From NCBI GenBank assembly GCA_035513995.1, contig DATKBL010000202.1:1-19867 (forward strand): DNA of 19,867 nt, written 5' to 3'. Of the stretch, positions 1 through 6,171 are shown one piece after another. This stretch comes from DASUTW01 sp035513995. GTDB lineage: Bacteria > Actinomycetota > UBA4738 > CALAEC01. A program made the translations under genes and the position numbers. A model generated the notes under the pieces. That model made no database searches and was not told where the DNA came from. It saw only the letters and a program-made list of their open reading frames with translations. Numbering within the stretch: the first letter of the stretch is position 1; every line of letters begins with the position of its first letter.

Positions 1-63
1 CGGGGCCCTGGTCGGGGAAGGCGCGAGCCTAGCGAACCCGCTGAGGGCGCGAGCGTCCCTCGA

Positions 64-100
64 TATAGTGGTCTCTCCGTCGGCGGACCCAGGAGAGGAG
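64..100 (+). promoter_or_regulatory. Candidate -10 element and ribosome binding site for the phosphoesterase
   Basis: TATAGT at 64-69 matches the -10 consensus at 5 of 6 positions. No convincing -35 hexamer lies 16-18 bases upstream. A purine-rich AGGAGAGGAG at 91-100 can serve as Shine-Dalgarno sequence for the ATG at 114, though the 13-base gap is long; the in-frame ATG at 120 is even farther. The first 60 bases of the window show no gene that I can support. Confidence 0.45.
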
Positions 101-113
101 TGACCACGCTCGC

Positions 114-1547
114 ATGGCCATGAAGCCCCCCTCGCCCCAGTCGCGGTACGTCACCAGGCGGCGGTTCCTGAGGACCGCCTCGGGAGCGCTCGCCACGCTG
201 GCGCTGGCCGGATGCACCGGCCCCCGAGGCGTCTTCGCCCCCGCCCGCCCCAGCTTCGGGAGGAGGCCCGAGTCGATCGACACGCGCTGGCCGATCAAGC
301 GCGTCGTCTACGTGATGCTCGAGAACCGAAGCTTCGACCATCTCTTCGGCAGGTTCCCCGGGGCGAACGGTACGAGCGTGGGGCTCGAGCTCGGCCGGGA
401 GCGCCCGCTGGTCAGGTGTCCCGACTGGCTGCCCGGCGACCTCCCCCATGACCGCGCCGCCGCGATGGCTCAGCTGAACGACGGGGCCATGGACAACTTC
501 GGCTTCGGAGCCTTCGGGCCGATGTACGGCTACTCGCAGTTCGCGCCGGAGGACATCCCAAGCTACTGGCACTGGGCCGAGAACTACGTGCTCTCCGACA
601 ACCACTTCGCCTCGATGCTCGGCCCCTCCTACCCCAACCACCTCTTCTTCGTCTCGGGGTCCGGCGGGGGCGCCATCGACAACCCCGAGAACACGAGGGT
701 GAAGCATGTCACGGTGGACGGGCAGAAGCTCCACTTCAAGAGCTGGGGGTGCGACGCCTACGGCGAGGACATGTTCGTTCTCGTCGAGGACGACCACGGC
801 AACGTCTCCAAGCACAGCACGTGCTTCGAGCTGCCGACGGTCGGGGAGCAGCTGTCGGAGCGGGACGTCGACTGGGCATCGTACTCGCCCGAGCCGCATC
901 AGCCCGGGTACATCTGGCAGGGGTACTCTGCGATCCCCGGCGTCTACGGGACCGAGCTCTGGGACCAGCACGCCCCGCCCGTCGACGACCTCCTCATGGA
1001 CATCGGGACGGGGTCCCTCCCCTCAGTGACGTGGGTCGTGCCCCGGTGGCAGCTCTCGGATCACCCGCCCGCCAGCACGTGCCACGCGATGAACTGGGTG
1101 ACGAGGATCGTCAACGGCGTCATGGAGAGCCCGATGTGGGAGCACACCGCCATCTTCATCACCTGGGACGAGTGGGGAGGGCTGTACGACCACGTCGAGC
1201 CGCCCGTCCTGAACGGCAAGCGGCTGGGGTTCCGCGTCCCGATGCTCGTCATCTCGCCGTACGCGAAGCGCGGATACGTCGACGACGGGCTCGCCGATTT
1301 CGTCTCGCCCCTGCGCTTCATCGCCGACAACTGGGACCTGCCGTACCTCACCGAGCGCTACGAGCACGTGCACAACTACGAGCACGTCTTCAGCTTCGAC
1401 CGGAGGCCGCGACGGCCCGACCCGCTCCCGCTCGTGGACTGCGGGGACAGCCCCTGGGTGTTCCCCCAAGAGCACGAGGAGTGGCCGACCGACATCGAGC
1501 CGAAGATGCCGACCTTCCCCGAAGAGCGGGACCTCCCCGACTACTGA
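114..1547 (+). CDS. Tat-exported lipoprotein phosphoesterase (phospholipase C / acid phosphatase AcpA family)
   Basis: The 477-residue product should hydrolyse phosphate esters outside the membrane. The N-terminus has a twin-arginine signal (TRRRFLRT, residues 14-21), a hydrophobic stretch and a lipobox LALAGC with Cys34, so it is probably a Tat-translocated lipoprotein. The mature part has family hallmarks: a VMLENRSFDHLFGRF block near residue 68, GPSYPNHLFF near 182, ITWDEWGGLYDHV near 350 and VISPYAKRGYVDD near 380. These match the phosphoesterase family (Pfam PF04185), which includes mycobacterial phospholipases C, themselves Tat substrates. The substrate (phospholipid or soluble phosphomonoester) cannot be told from sequence. 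No PHO box was seen upstream. It converges on the nitroreductase gene across a 97-base spacer. The ATG at 114 was chosen; 120 would cost two residues. Confidence 0.88.
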   Translation: MAMKPPSPQSRYVTRRRFLRTASGALATLALAGCTGPRGVFAPARPSFGRRPESIDTRWPIKRVVYVMLENRSFDHLFGRFPGANGTSVGLELGRERPLVRCPDWLPGDLPHDRAAAMAQLNDGAMDNFGFGAFGPMYGYSQFAPEDIPSYWHWAENYVLSDNHFASMLGPSYPNHLFFVSGSGGGAIDNPENTRVKHVTVDGQKLHFKSWGCDAYGEDMFVLVEDDHGNVSKHSTCFELPTVGEQLSERDVDWASYSPEPHQPGYIWQGYSAIPGVYGTELWDQHAPPVDDLLMDIGTGSLPSVTWVVPRWQLSDHPPASTCHAMNWVTRIVNGVMESPMWEHTAIFITWDEWGGLYDHVEPPVLNGKRLGFRVPMLVISPYAKRGYVDDGLADFVSPLRFIADNWDLPYLTERYEHVHNYEHVFSFDRRPRRPDPLPLVDCGDSPWVFPQEHEEWPTDIEPKMPTFPEERDLPDY

Positions 1548-1663
1548 GCGGGGGCCTCGTGGATCTCGCGCGCGGCGCGGGGTCTCGTGCTCGACCGCGC
1601 GATCTCGGCCGCGATCCGACTCCACGCCCCGGTCGCCTGATCCGCTACCACCGTTCGCGGTGG
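1548..1663. terminator. Convergent spacer with candidate bidirectional terminator hairpins
   Basis: This region separates two genes that face each other and contains no plausible gene. CGTGGA at 1558-1563 can pair with TCCACG at 1621-1626, enclosing a GC-rich folded region. A perfect 6-bp hairpin, CCACCG-TTCG-CGGTGG, lies at 1648-1663 and overlaps the last codons of the nitroreductase. Neither has a T tract, which is common in actinobacteria but weakens the call. Confidence 0.3.
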
Positions 1664-2160
1664 ACCACGTCGTCGAACGGCCGTCGGTCCGGACGCTCGA
1701 TCGGCGCGAGCGGCCGGCCTCCCGGGTACCCGAGCGAGATGAGCCACGCACACGACCGGTCCTCCGGGAACCCCAGCGCGCGCCGGGCCAGGTCCTGGTC
1801 GGCGACGCCCGCGTGACAGCTGCCCACGCCCAGGTCGGCGGCGGCGAGCATGATCGCCATGGTGACCTGCCCCAGGTCGTACTGCACCGACTCCCGTCTC
1901 CGGGGGTCGTCGGCGTCGGGGGCGATGAGGGCGAGCGCGGCGGCGGCGTCCGCCACGTGGCCGGCCCCCCGCCAGACGCCGGAGAGCTCCTCGAGGCGCG
2001 CCCGGTCGGTGATCACGATGAAGTCCCAGCGCTGCTGGTTCCGCGACGACGGCGTCCGTCGCGCGGCCTCCAGGATGCGGTCGATGTCGGCCGCCGGGAT
2101 CGAACGGTCCTCGAAGCTCCGCACGTTGCGGCGGCTGCGGATCGCCTCGCCGGTCTCCAT
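1645..2160 (-). CDS. Nitroreductase-family FMN oxidoreductase (short)
   Basis: The 171-residue protein has the nitroreductase fold pattern. An N-terminal IRSRRNVRSF (residues 7-16) supplies the FMN-phosphate-binding arginines. RTPSSRNQQRWDFIVITD follows near residue 40. A segment DLGQVTMAIMLAAADLGVGSCHAG near 110 corresponds to the conserved helix and glycine loop. It probably uses FMN and NAD(P)H to reduce a small electrophile, but the substrate is unknown. It is somewhat short for the family, which is usually around 200 residues. The frame stays open upstream to 2337, but that part is arginine-rich and antisense-like. I start at the ATG at 2160, where TAGGAT (2169-2174, minus strand) sits 8 bases upstream and overlaps the Kelch stop codon. 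The transcript could therefore be nearly leaderless, or the gene could be cotranscribed with the Kelch gene. Confidence 0.82.
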   Translation of the reverse strand: METGEAIRSRRNVRSFEDRSIPAADIDRILEAARRTPSSRNQQRWDFIVITDRARLEELSGVWRGAGHVADAAAALALIAPDADDPRRRESVQYDLGQVTMAIMLAAADLGVGSCHAGVADQDLARRALGFPEDRSCAWLISLGYPGGRPLAPIERPDRRPFDDVVHRERW

Positions 2161-2168
2161 GGCTCCGA

Positions 2169-2174
2169 ATCCTA
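2169..2174 (-). promoter_or_regulatory. Candidate -10 (TAGGAT) for the nitroreductase
   Basis: On the minus strand TAGGAT lies 8 bases before the nitroreductase ATG and contains the Kelch stop codon TAG. It fits the TAnnnT pattern seen before several other genes in this window. No -35 is evident. Confidence 0.3.
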
Positions 2175-3170
2175 CCCGTCGCGCCGGGCCCGCACGGACG
2201 ACAGGTCGAGCGCCTCGTGGACCGTGGAGAACGCGTAGCCGGGGTCGGGGCCCCCGGTGATCACGTGGACGACGGCCCCGGCGACCGCGACCGCGACGCC
2301 GTGCCTGGCGGTGGGGAGCGGGGGGAGCGTCAGCCACTCACCCTCCTCCAGGTCGTACGCCTCGACCTCGTCGAAGGTCCCCGCCGCCTCCTCGCCTCCG
2401 GGAGCGACGAGGAACCCGTTCCCGGTGACGACGGCCGCCAAGCCGCCTCGCGCGGTGGGCATGTCGGGGAGCGATTCCCAGGCCCCGGTCTCGGGGTCGA
2501 ACACCTCGAACGCGGCCAGGTTGGCATCGAAGCCGGTCCTCCCGCCCACGGCGTAGAGGCGCTCCGTTTCGGAGGCGACCCCGAGGTGCTCTCGAGGGGT
2601 GAGGAGCCCCGGGGCGGTCTCCCAGGTCCGGGTCGGGGGGTGGTAGGCGAGCGTGGTTGTGGCGAGCCCGCGCTCACCCACGCCGCCCACGATGTAGATC
2701 CTGCCGTCGGCGAAGGCCGCGCCGCCCGCGGCGCGCGCCTCGGGCATCGGCGGGAGCTGCTCCCACCGGGAGCCGGCGAGCGCGTACGCGGCGTCGGAGG
2801 GCGTGGCCAGCGCGTCGGTGTACCCGCCGAACAGGTAGACGGTCTCGCCGATCATCGCGGCCATCGCGTGGTTGACGGCGAGGGGCGCCTCGGGGGCCGA
2901 CGACCAGGCGTCCGCGTTCACGTCGTAGACCTCGACCCCGGAGATGCTGCCTCCATCCTCGGCGAAGCCCCCCAGGAGGAAGATCATCCGGCCGTCGGTG
3001 GCGGCGACGGCCTCGGTCCGGGGTGTGGGCGCGGGCGCGAGCGTTCGCCACGCGGGGCCGGCGGGCGGCCCGACGGTCGGTGTGGCGGGCGGCGCCGTGA
3101 CCTCCGGACCCGGCTCCGGCCCCGTGCAGGCCGAGACGAGGAAGGCGACGGCGACGAGGGCTCGGTGCAT
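2172..3170 (-). CDS. Kelch-repeat lipoprotein (predicted beta-propeller)
   Basis: The 332-residue product begins MHRALVAVAFLVSAC, a short Sec signal with a lipobox and Cys15, so it should be anchored on the outer face of the membrane. A Pro-rich linker (to about residue 40) is followed by about six Kelch-type repeats. Each contains a glycine pair or triplet after hydrophobic residues and a W or equivalent before a P-x-P turn: FLLGGF, VYLFGGY, IYIVGGV, LYAVGGR, FLVAPGG and VHVITGG. Such repeats fold into a six-bladed propeller used in protein or glycan binding, and no catalytic residues are evident. The partner is unknown. TAGGCT sits 7 bases upstream of the ATG, suggesting a leaderless start. 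The gene ends 11 bases before the nitroreductase start, so the two may be cotranscribed. Confidence 0.85.
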   Translation of the reverse strand: MHRALVAVAFLVSACTGPEPGPEVTAPPATPTVGPPAGPAWRTLAPAPTPRTEAVAATDGRMIFLLGGFAEDGGSISGVEVYDVNADAWSSAPEAPLAVNHAMAAMIGETVYLFGGYTDALATPSDAAYALAGSRWEQLPPMPEARAAGGAAFADGRIYIVGGVGERGLATTTLAYHPPTRTWETAPGLLTPREHLGVASETERLYAVGGRTGFDANLAAFEVFDPETGAWESLPDMPTARGGLAAVVTGNGFLVAPGGEEAAGTFDEVEAYDLEEGEWLTLPPLPTARHGVAVAVAGAVVHVITGGPDPGYAFSTVHEALDLSSVRARRDG

Positions 3171-3177
3171 ACTCCGG

Positions 3178-3183
3178 AGCCTA
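3178..3183 (-). promoter_or_regulatory. Candidate leaderless -10 (TAGGCT) for the Kelch gene
   Basis: TAGGCT on the minus strand is followed by exactly 7 bases and then the ATG at 3170. It fits the TAnnnT-N6-8-start pattern found elsewhere in this window and lies just downstream of the terminator hairpin that closes the SRPBCC gene. Confidence 0.4.
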
Positions 3184-3202
3184 TCGGGCCGCCGCGACGC
3201 GC

Positions 3203-3236
3203 GAGACGCCCCCCGTCGGATGACGGAGGGCGTCTC
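3203..3236 (-). terminator. Strong hairpin terminator after the SRPBCC gene
   Basis: GAGACGCCC at 3203-3211 pairs perfectly with GGGCGTCTC at 3228-3236. Inside, CCGTC (3213-3217) pairs with GACGG (3222-3226) around a four-base loop, with one C/A mismatch. The result is a 14-bp stem lying between the SRPBCC stop (3252) and the Kelch start (3170), both on the minus strand. There is no T tract, so it would be an atypical but plausible actinobacterial terminator. Confidence 0.6.
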
Positions 3237-3251
3237 GGAGGAGCTCGTCCC

Positions 3252-3719
3252 TCAGGCGGTGGGCTCGCCGCCGGTGACGCGACCGCGCCACGCGCCGGAC
3301 TCCACGCCCCTGCTCTCGATGAACTCCTTGAACCGCTCGATGTCGCCGTCCACGCGACGCTCGATCAGGTTGAGCGCGTCGCCCGTCTTCTCGATCCAGT
3401 CCTGCGGCTCGTACTCCATCTCCACGTCGACCCGCGTCCGATCCGGCGCCAGCTCGTGGAAGGTGACGGTGCCCGCGTGGACGGTGTCGCCCACCGCGGC
3501 CCAGGAGATCTGCCTGTCGGGCTCCTGGGTCAGGATCTTCGCCTCCCAGGTGCGCTCCTGGCCGGCGATGCTGACCGTCCAGCGGAGCATCGTGTCGTCG
3601 AGATGCTCGACTCGGTCCACGCCCTCCATGAACTGCGGGAACTCCTCGAACTGCGTCCACTGGTTGTAGGCCGTGGACACCGGGACGTCGACCTCGATGG
3701 AACCTCTGATGATCGTCAT
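3252..3719 (-). CDS. SRPBCC (START/polyketide cyclase-like) family protein
   Basis: The 155-residue protein resembles the single-domain SRPBCC helix-grip family often annotated cyclase/dehydrase. It opens with IIRGSIEVDVPVSTAYNQWTQ, then FEEFPQFMEGVDRVEHLDD (about 25-43), the beta-strand series RWTVSIAGQERTWEAKIL and ISWAAVGD, and a long C-terminal helix (IERRVDGDIERFKEFIESR, about 118-136). Members bind hydrophobic ligands in a deep cavity; some are lipid or stress related, and the ligand here is unknown. A good Shine-Dalgarno sequence, AGGAGGAGG on the minus strand about 10 bases before ATG 3719, supports this start. It is divergent from lgt across 84 bases and is followed by a strong hairpin terminator, so it is probably monocistronic. 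Confidence 0.85.
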   Translation of the reverse strand: MTIIRGSIEVDVPVSTAYNQWTQFEEFPQFMEGVDRVEHLDDTMLRWTVSIAGQERTWEAKILTQEPDRQISWAAVGDTVHAGTVTFHELAPDRTRVDVEMEYEPQDWIEKTGDALNLIERRVDGDIERFKEFIESRGVESGAWRGRVTGGEPTA

Positions 3720-3791
3720 TCGTACCCACCTCCTCCTGTTCCTTCTCCGTTACCCGGTGGTCCCCTTGGCGGAAACCGGAGCAGGGACGGG

Positions 3792-3803
3792 TACCCTGAG
3801 CCC
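3792..3803 (+). promoter_or_regulatory. Candidate leaderless -10 (TACCCT) for lgt
   Basis: TACCCT at 3792-3797 is followed by exactly 6 bases and the lgt ATG at 3804, and no Shine-Dalgarno sequence is present. TTGGCG at 3766-3771 could act as a -35 but the spacer would be 20 bases. The 84-base divergent gap 3720-3803 also holds the SRPBCC ribosome binding site. Confidence 0.45.
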
Positions 3804-4589
3804 ATGGTGGGGGCGATCCCGTACCGCACGATTCCCGAGGTCCAGCTGGGCCCGATCGCGCTGAAGACGTTCGGGCTGATGGTGGCGATCGGGATCCTCG
3901 TCGGCGTGGCCGTGGCCGCCCGCCACGCTCGGAGCCGCGGCCACTCGGGCGATGAGGTGGCCCGGCTGGCCATCCTCATGGTTGTCATCGGGCTCGTCGG
4001 CGCCCGCCTCGCGTGGGTCCTCTCTCACCTCGACCGGATCGAGTTCCCGCTCGACGTCGTGGCCGTGTGGAGAGGAGGGCTGGCGTTCACCGGGGGATTC
4101 CTGGCGGCCGTGGCCGTCGCCGCGCTCGTGCTCCGGCGGTGGCCCGCCGGCCGGAGGTGGGGGACCGCCGACGGCATGGCGCTCGGCCTGACGGTGGGCC
4201 TGGCGATCGGGCGTCTGGGGTGCATCGCGGTGGGTGAGCACCTCGGCGGGCCCACAAGCTTTCCGCTGGGGATGCGCTACGAAGGGGGCGCCACGGTGGA
4301 GGGGCCGCTGCAGGTCGGCGTGGCGTACCACAACACGGCCCTGTACGAGGTGCTGCACCTCACGATCCTGGCGGGCGTCCTGTGGTGGCTGCTGCGGCCG
4401 GGGCGCTCCCGCCCCGGCACGGGGCTCGTGGTCTTCGCGCTCTGGTACGGGGCGGCTCGCTTCCTCACCGACTTCCTCCGGATCTACGACCGGGAGGTGC
4501 TCGGCCTCACCGGGGCCCAGTGGGCCTGCCTGGCGGTGGTCGTCGTCGCGTCGTGGCTCGCGTTCCGTCTGCGCCTCCGCCCCGCGTGA
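3804..4589 (+). CDS. lgt: Prolipoprotein diacylglyceryl transferase
   Basis: Lgt transfers diacylglycerol from phosphatidylglycerol to the lipobox cysteine of prolipoproteins in the cytoplasmic membrane. The 261-residue product is the usual length and has about seven hydrophobic segments. Recognisable blocks are the N-terminal LGPIALKTFGLMVAIGI, VWRGGLAFTGGF near residue 90, the signature GRLGCIAVGEHLGGPTSFP near 138-156, and the C-terminal FALWYGAARFLTDFLR near 213-228. The signature keeps the GR..G core and the Glu of E. coli GRLGNFINGE, but the Asn is Cys, and the E. coli His103 position in the GG-x-x-F-x-GG loop is Thr. The N-to-C change occurs in other Lgt subfamilies, so activity is still likely. 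Two lipoprotein substrates are encoded upstream and PstS downstream. The frame is open far upstream, but that stretch is antisense to other genes. Confidence 0.85.
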   Translation: MVGAIPYRTIPEVQLGPIALKTFGLMVAIGILVGVAVAARHARSRGHSGDEVARLAILMVVIGLVGARLAWVLSHLDRIEFPLDVVAVWRGGLAFTGGFLAAVAVAALVLRRWPAGRRWGTADGMALGLTVGLAIGRLGCIAVGEHLGGPTSFPLGMRYEGGATVEGPLQVGVAYHNTALYEVLHLTILAGVLWWLLRPGRSRPGTGLVVFALWYGAARFLTDFLRIYDREVLGLTGAQWACLAVVVVASWLAFRLRLRPA

Positions 4590-4594
4590 CGGGG
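4580..4594 (+). repeat. CCCCG-N5-CGGGG inverted repeat at the end of lgt
   Basis: CCCCG at 4580-4584 and CGGGG at 4590-4594 flank CGTGA, spanning the lgt stop codon; the last base is the first G of the first PHO box. It may be a short terminator stem for lgt or an operator, since the same half-sites recur in both downstream promoters. Confidence 0.35.
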
Positions 4595-4657
4595 TTCATC
4601 CGTCGTTCATCCTCGCTCCGCTCGCCCGACACGCGGGCCCGCTACGGTGCCGGCGTG
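4594..4657 (+). promoter_or_regulatory. PHO-box promoter for the zinc-ribbon gene (leaderless)
   Basis: Two 11-nt direct repeats, GTTCATCCGTC (4594-4604) and GTTCATCCTCG (4605-4615), match the GTTCAyC direct-repeat PHO box bound by PhoP/RegX3-type regulators in Streptomyces and relatives. An 8-base gap leads to the palindrome GCCCG-ACACG-CGGGC (4624-4638). Then come 4 bases, the -10 candidate TACGGT (4643-4648), 6 bases, and the GTG start at 4655. The architecture is matched base for base in spacing by the pstS promoter at 4981. Confidence 0.7.
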
Positions 4658-4966
4658 GATCTGGCGATCGACTGTCCGGGGTGCGGGTCCGCGGGCTCGA
4701 TCCGCCCGCCTCGGTGCGACGTCTGCGACGAGTCGTGTCTCCCGGTCCCCGGCGCCGCCGACCTTCCCCCGGCGGCGCCGGGGACCCTCCGCTTCGAGGA
4801 CGTGATCCGCGAGCTGCGCTCGCTGGCCGACGCCGCGCTGGGGATCCCCGGAGGTGCTCGGGCGGCCGAGGTGGCGACGCGCGCCGAGGCGCTCCTGCGG
4901 GGCCTCCGGGCCCAGTTCCTCGCCGAGGTGGTTGCCGGACGGCCCGCCCCGGTCCCGTCGCGCTGA
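4655..4966 (+). CDS. Small zinc-ribbon protein, predicted phosphate-starvation regulated
   Basis: I do not recognise this 103-residue protein. Cys7-x2-Cys10 and Cys21-x2-Cys24, with an extra Cys28, form a probable zinc ribbon. A Pro/Ala-rich linker (about 30-45) leads to a helical C-terminus (LRFEDVIRELRSLADAALG, then AAEVATRAEALLRGLRAQFLAEV) that could form a short coiled coil or dimer interface. There is no signal peptide or membrane segment. The GTG at 4655 was chosen because the first Cys pair is five codons later and because a PHO box and -10 place the transcription start at or next to it. The open frame continues upstream, but there it is antisense-like sequence inside lgt. The gene lies between lgt and pstS. 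A role in phosphate-starvation physiology is inferred from the promoter only. Confidence 0.6.
   Translation: MDLAIDCPGCGSAGSIRPPRCDVCDESCLPVPGAADLPPAAPGTLRFEDVIRELRSLADAALGIPGGARAAEVATRAEALLRGLRAQFLAEVVAGRPAPVPSR
4744..4786. repeat. Perfect 17-bp inverted repeat inside the zinc-ribbon gene
   Basis: GGTCCCCGGCGCCGCCG (4744-4760) and its exact reverse complement (4770-4786) flank a 9-base loop. The stem is almost all G-C and falls on the Pro/Ala linker codons between the zinc ribbon and the C-terminal helices. The transcript would fold strongly about 90 bases after the predicted start. Confidence 0.7.
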
Positions 4967-4980
4967 TGCCCCGCTCCATC

Positions 4981-5045
4981 GTTCACCGGGCGTTCACCTT
5001 CGCGTCGCGGCCCCGTCGAACGGGGTCCCTAGCATGCGCCTCGTG
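4981..5045 (+). promoter_or_regulatory. PHO-box promoter of the pst operon
   Basis: Direct repeats GTTCACCGGGC (4981-4991) and GTTCACCTTCG (4992-5002) form a close match to the actinobacterial PHO box. After 8 bases comes CCCCG-TCGAA-CGGGG (5011-5025), then 4 bases, then the -10 candidate TAGCAT (5030-5035). Transcription should start around 5042-5043, leaving about 118 bases of leader before pstS. Spacing of every element equals that of the promoter at 4594. The 194-base gap 4967-5160 holds this promoter, the leader with a hairpin GCGGCG-GAT-CGCCGC (5067-5081), and a possible small frame. Confidence 0.75.
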
Positions 5046-5156
5046 GAGAGAGGGGCAGGACACCGAGCGGCGGATCGCCGCCCGACCAGACGCGCTGCCG
5101 GTCGCGGACGAACACCTCTCCACTCGGCGTCCGATGGCGCGACCGTGGGGGGTTGA
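5043..5156 (+). CDS. Possible leaderless upstream ORF before pstS (37 codons)
   Basis: A GTG lies 7 bases after the -10 TAGCAT, where a leaderless start would be expected. The frame runs 37 codons and stops (TGA, 5154-5156) four bases before the pstS ATG. The peptide begins VERGAGHRAADRR, is arginine- and glycine-rich and matches nothing I know. It could couple translation to pstS or be meaningless. Support is positional only. Confidence 0.2.
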   Translation: MERGAGHRAADRRPTRRAAGRGRTPLHSASDGATVGG

Positions 5157-5160
5157 ACGG

Positions 5161-6168
5161 ATGCGGAAGCACGGAACGATGCTGGCCGCGGGGCTGGTGG
5201 CCCTGTCGCTGATCGCCGCCGCGTGCGGTGGAGGCAACGCCGGGGAGAGCGATCTCACCGGCGAGATCTTCGTCTCGGGCTCGTCCACCGTCGAGCCGGT
5301 CACGGCCCTCGTCGCCGAGCTCTTCAACGAGGAGAATCCCGGCGTCGCGCTCAACGTCGAGGGGCCGGGGACCGGCGACGGCTTCGAGCTGTTCTGCAAC
5401 GGCGAGACCGACATCTCCGACGCCTCGCGACCGATCGCGGACGAGGAGGTCGAGGTCTGCGGACAGAACGGGATCGAGTACATCGAGCTGGAGGTGGCGA
5501 TCGACGGGATGGCGGTGCTCACCTCGCCGGCGAACGATGCGGTCTCCTGCCTCAACTTCGGCGACCTGTACGCACTGATGGGCCCGGAGTCCCAGGGGTT
5601 CGACACCTGGTCGGACGCGAACGACCTCGGCGAGGAGCTGGGAGGGATCGCGACGCCCTATCCCGACGCCCCGCTCGTGATGACCGCCCCCGGCGAGGAG
5701 TCGGGCACCTACGACTCGTTCGTGGAGCTCGTCTTCGAAGACATGGCTGAGGAGCGCGGAGCCGAGGCGGCCTCGCGCCCCGACTACCAGGCCTCCGCCA
5801 ACGACAACGTCATCATCGAGGGGATCGCCGGGTCGGACACGTCGCTCGGCTGGGTCGGGTTCGCCTTCTTCGTGCAGAACCAGGACGTGGTGAAGGCGAT
5901 CGAGGTCGCCGGCGGTACGAGCGGCGACTGCGTGGCCGCGACCGAGGAGACGATCGCGGGTGGCACCTACCCGCTGCAGCGCTCGCTCTTCATCTACGTG
6001 AACCGGGCGAAAGCGGAGGAGAGCGAGGCGCTCCGGGCGTTCGTGGACTTCTACGTCACCGACATCGGCCTGGTCGAGGCCGTGCAGCAGGTCGGGTACG
6101 TGACGCTCCCCGAGGATCGGCGGGAAGCCACCGCGGGGACGTGGGATTCGGAGAAGCCGGCGTCGTAG
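5161..6168 (+). CDS. pstS: Phosphate ABC transporter substrate-binding lipoprotein
   Basis: PstS binds orthophosphate outside the membrane and delivers it to PstCA. The 335-residue product has a lipoprotein signal, MRKHGTMLAAGLVALSLIAAAC, with Cys22. Phosphate-contacting segments are clear: FVSGSSTVEPV near residues 35-45, GPGTGDGFELFCNGETDISDASRP near 70-95, and GEESGTYDSF near 180. The GTG.GF..FC.GETDI.DASRP form resembles the cyanobacterial SphX and actinobacterial PstS branch. The ATG at 5161 is preceded by a G-rich run (GTGGGGGG) as a possible ribosome binding site, and the lipobox position agrees. Transcription should start at the PHO-box promoter at 4981-5045. A 15-bp hairpin separates it from pstC. 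Phosphate specificity is inferred from family and operon. Confidence 0.94.
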   Translation: MRKHGTMLAAGLVALSLIAAACGGGNAGESDLTGEIFVSGSSTVEPVTALVAELFNEENPGVALNVEGPGTGDGFELFCNGETDISDASRPIADEEVEVCGQNGIEYIELEVAIDGMAVLTSPANDAVSCLNFGDLYALMGPESQGFDTWSDANDLGEELGGIATPYPDAPLVMTAPGEESGTYDSFVELVFEDMAEERGAEAASRPDYQASANDNVIIEGIAGSDTSLGWVGFAFFVQNQDVVKAIEVAGGTSGDCVAATEETIAGGTYPLQRSLFIYVNRAKAEESEALRAFVDFYVTDIGLVEAVQQVGYVTLPEDRREATAGTWDSEKPAS

Positions 6169-6171
6169 TAT

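Noticed and set aside
2217..3803. Long plus-strand open extension upstream of lgt
   Set aside because: It is antisense to the Kelch and SRPBCC genes and has no family motifs; the Lgt fold begins at 3804.
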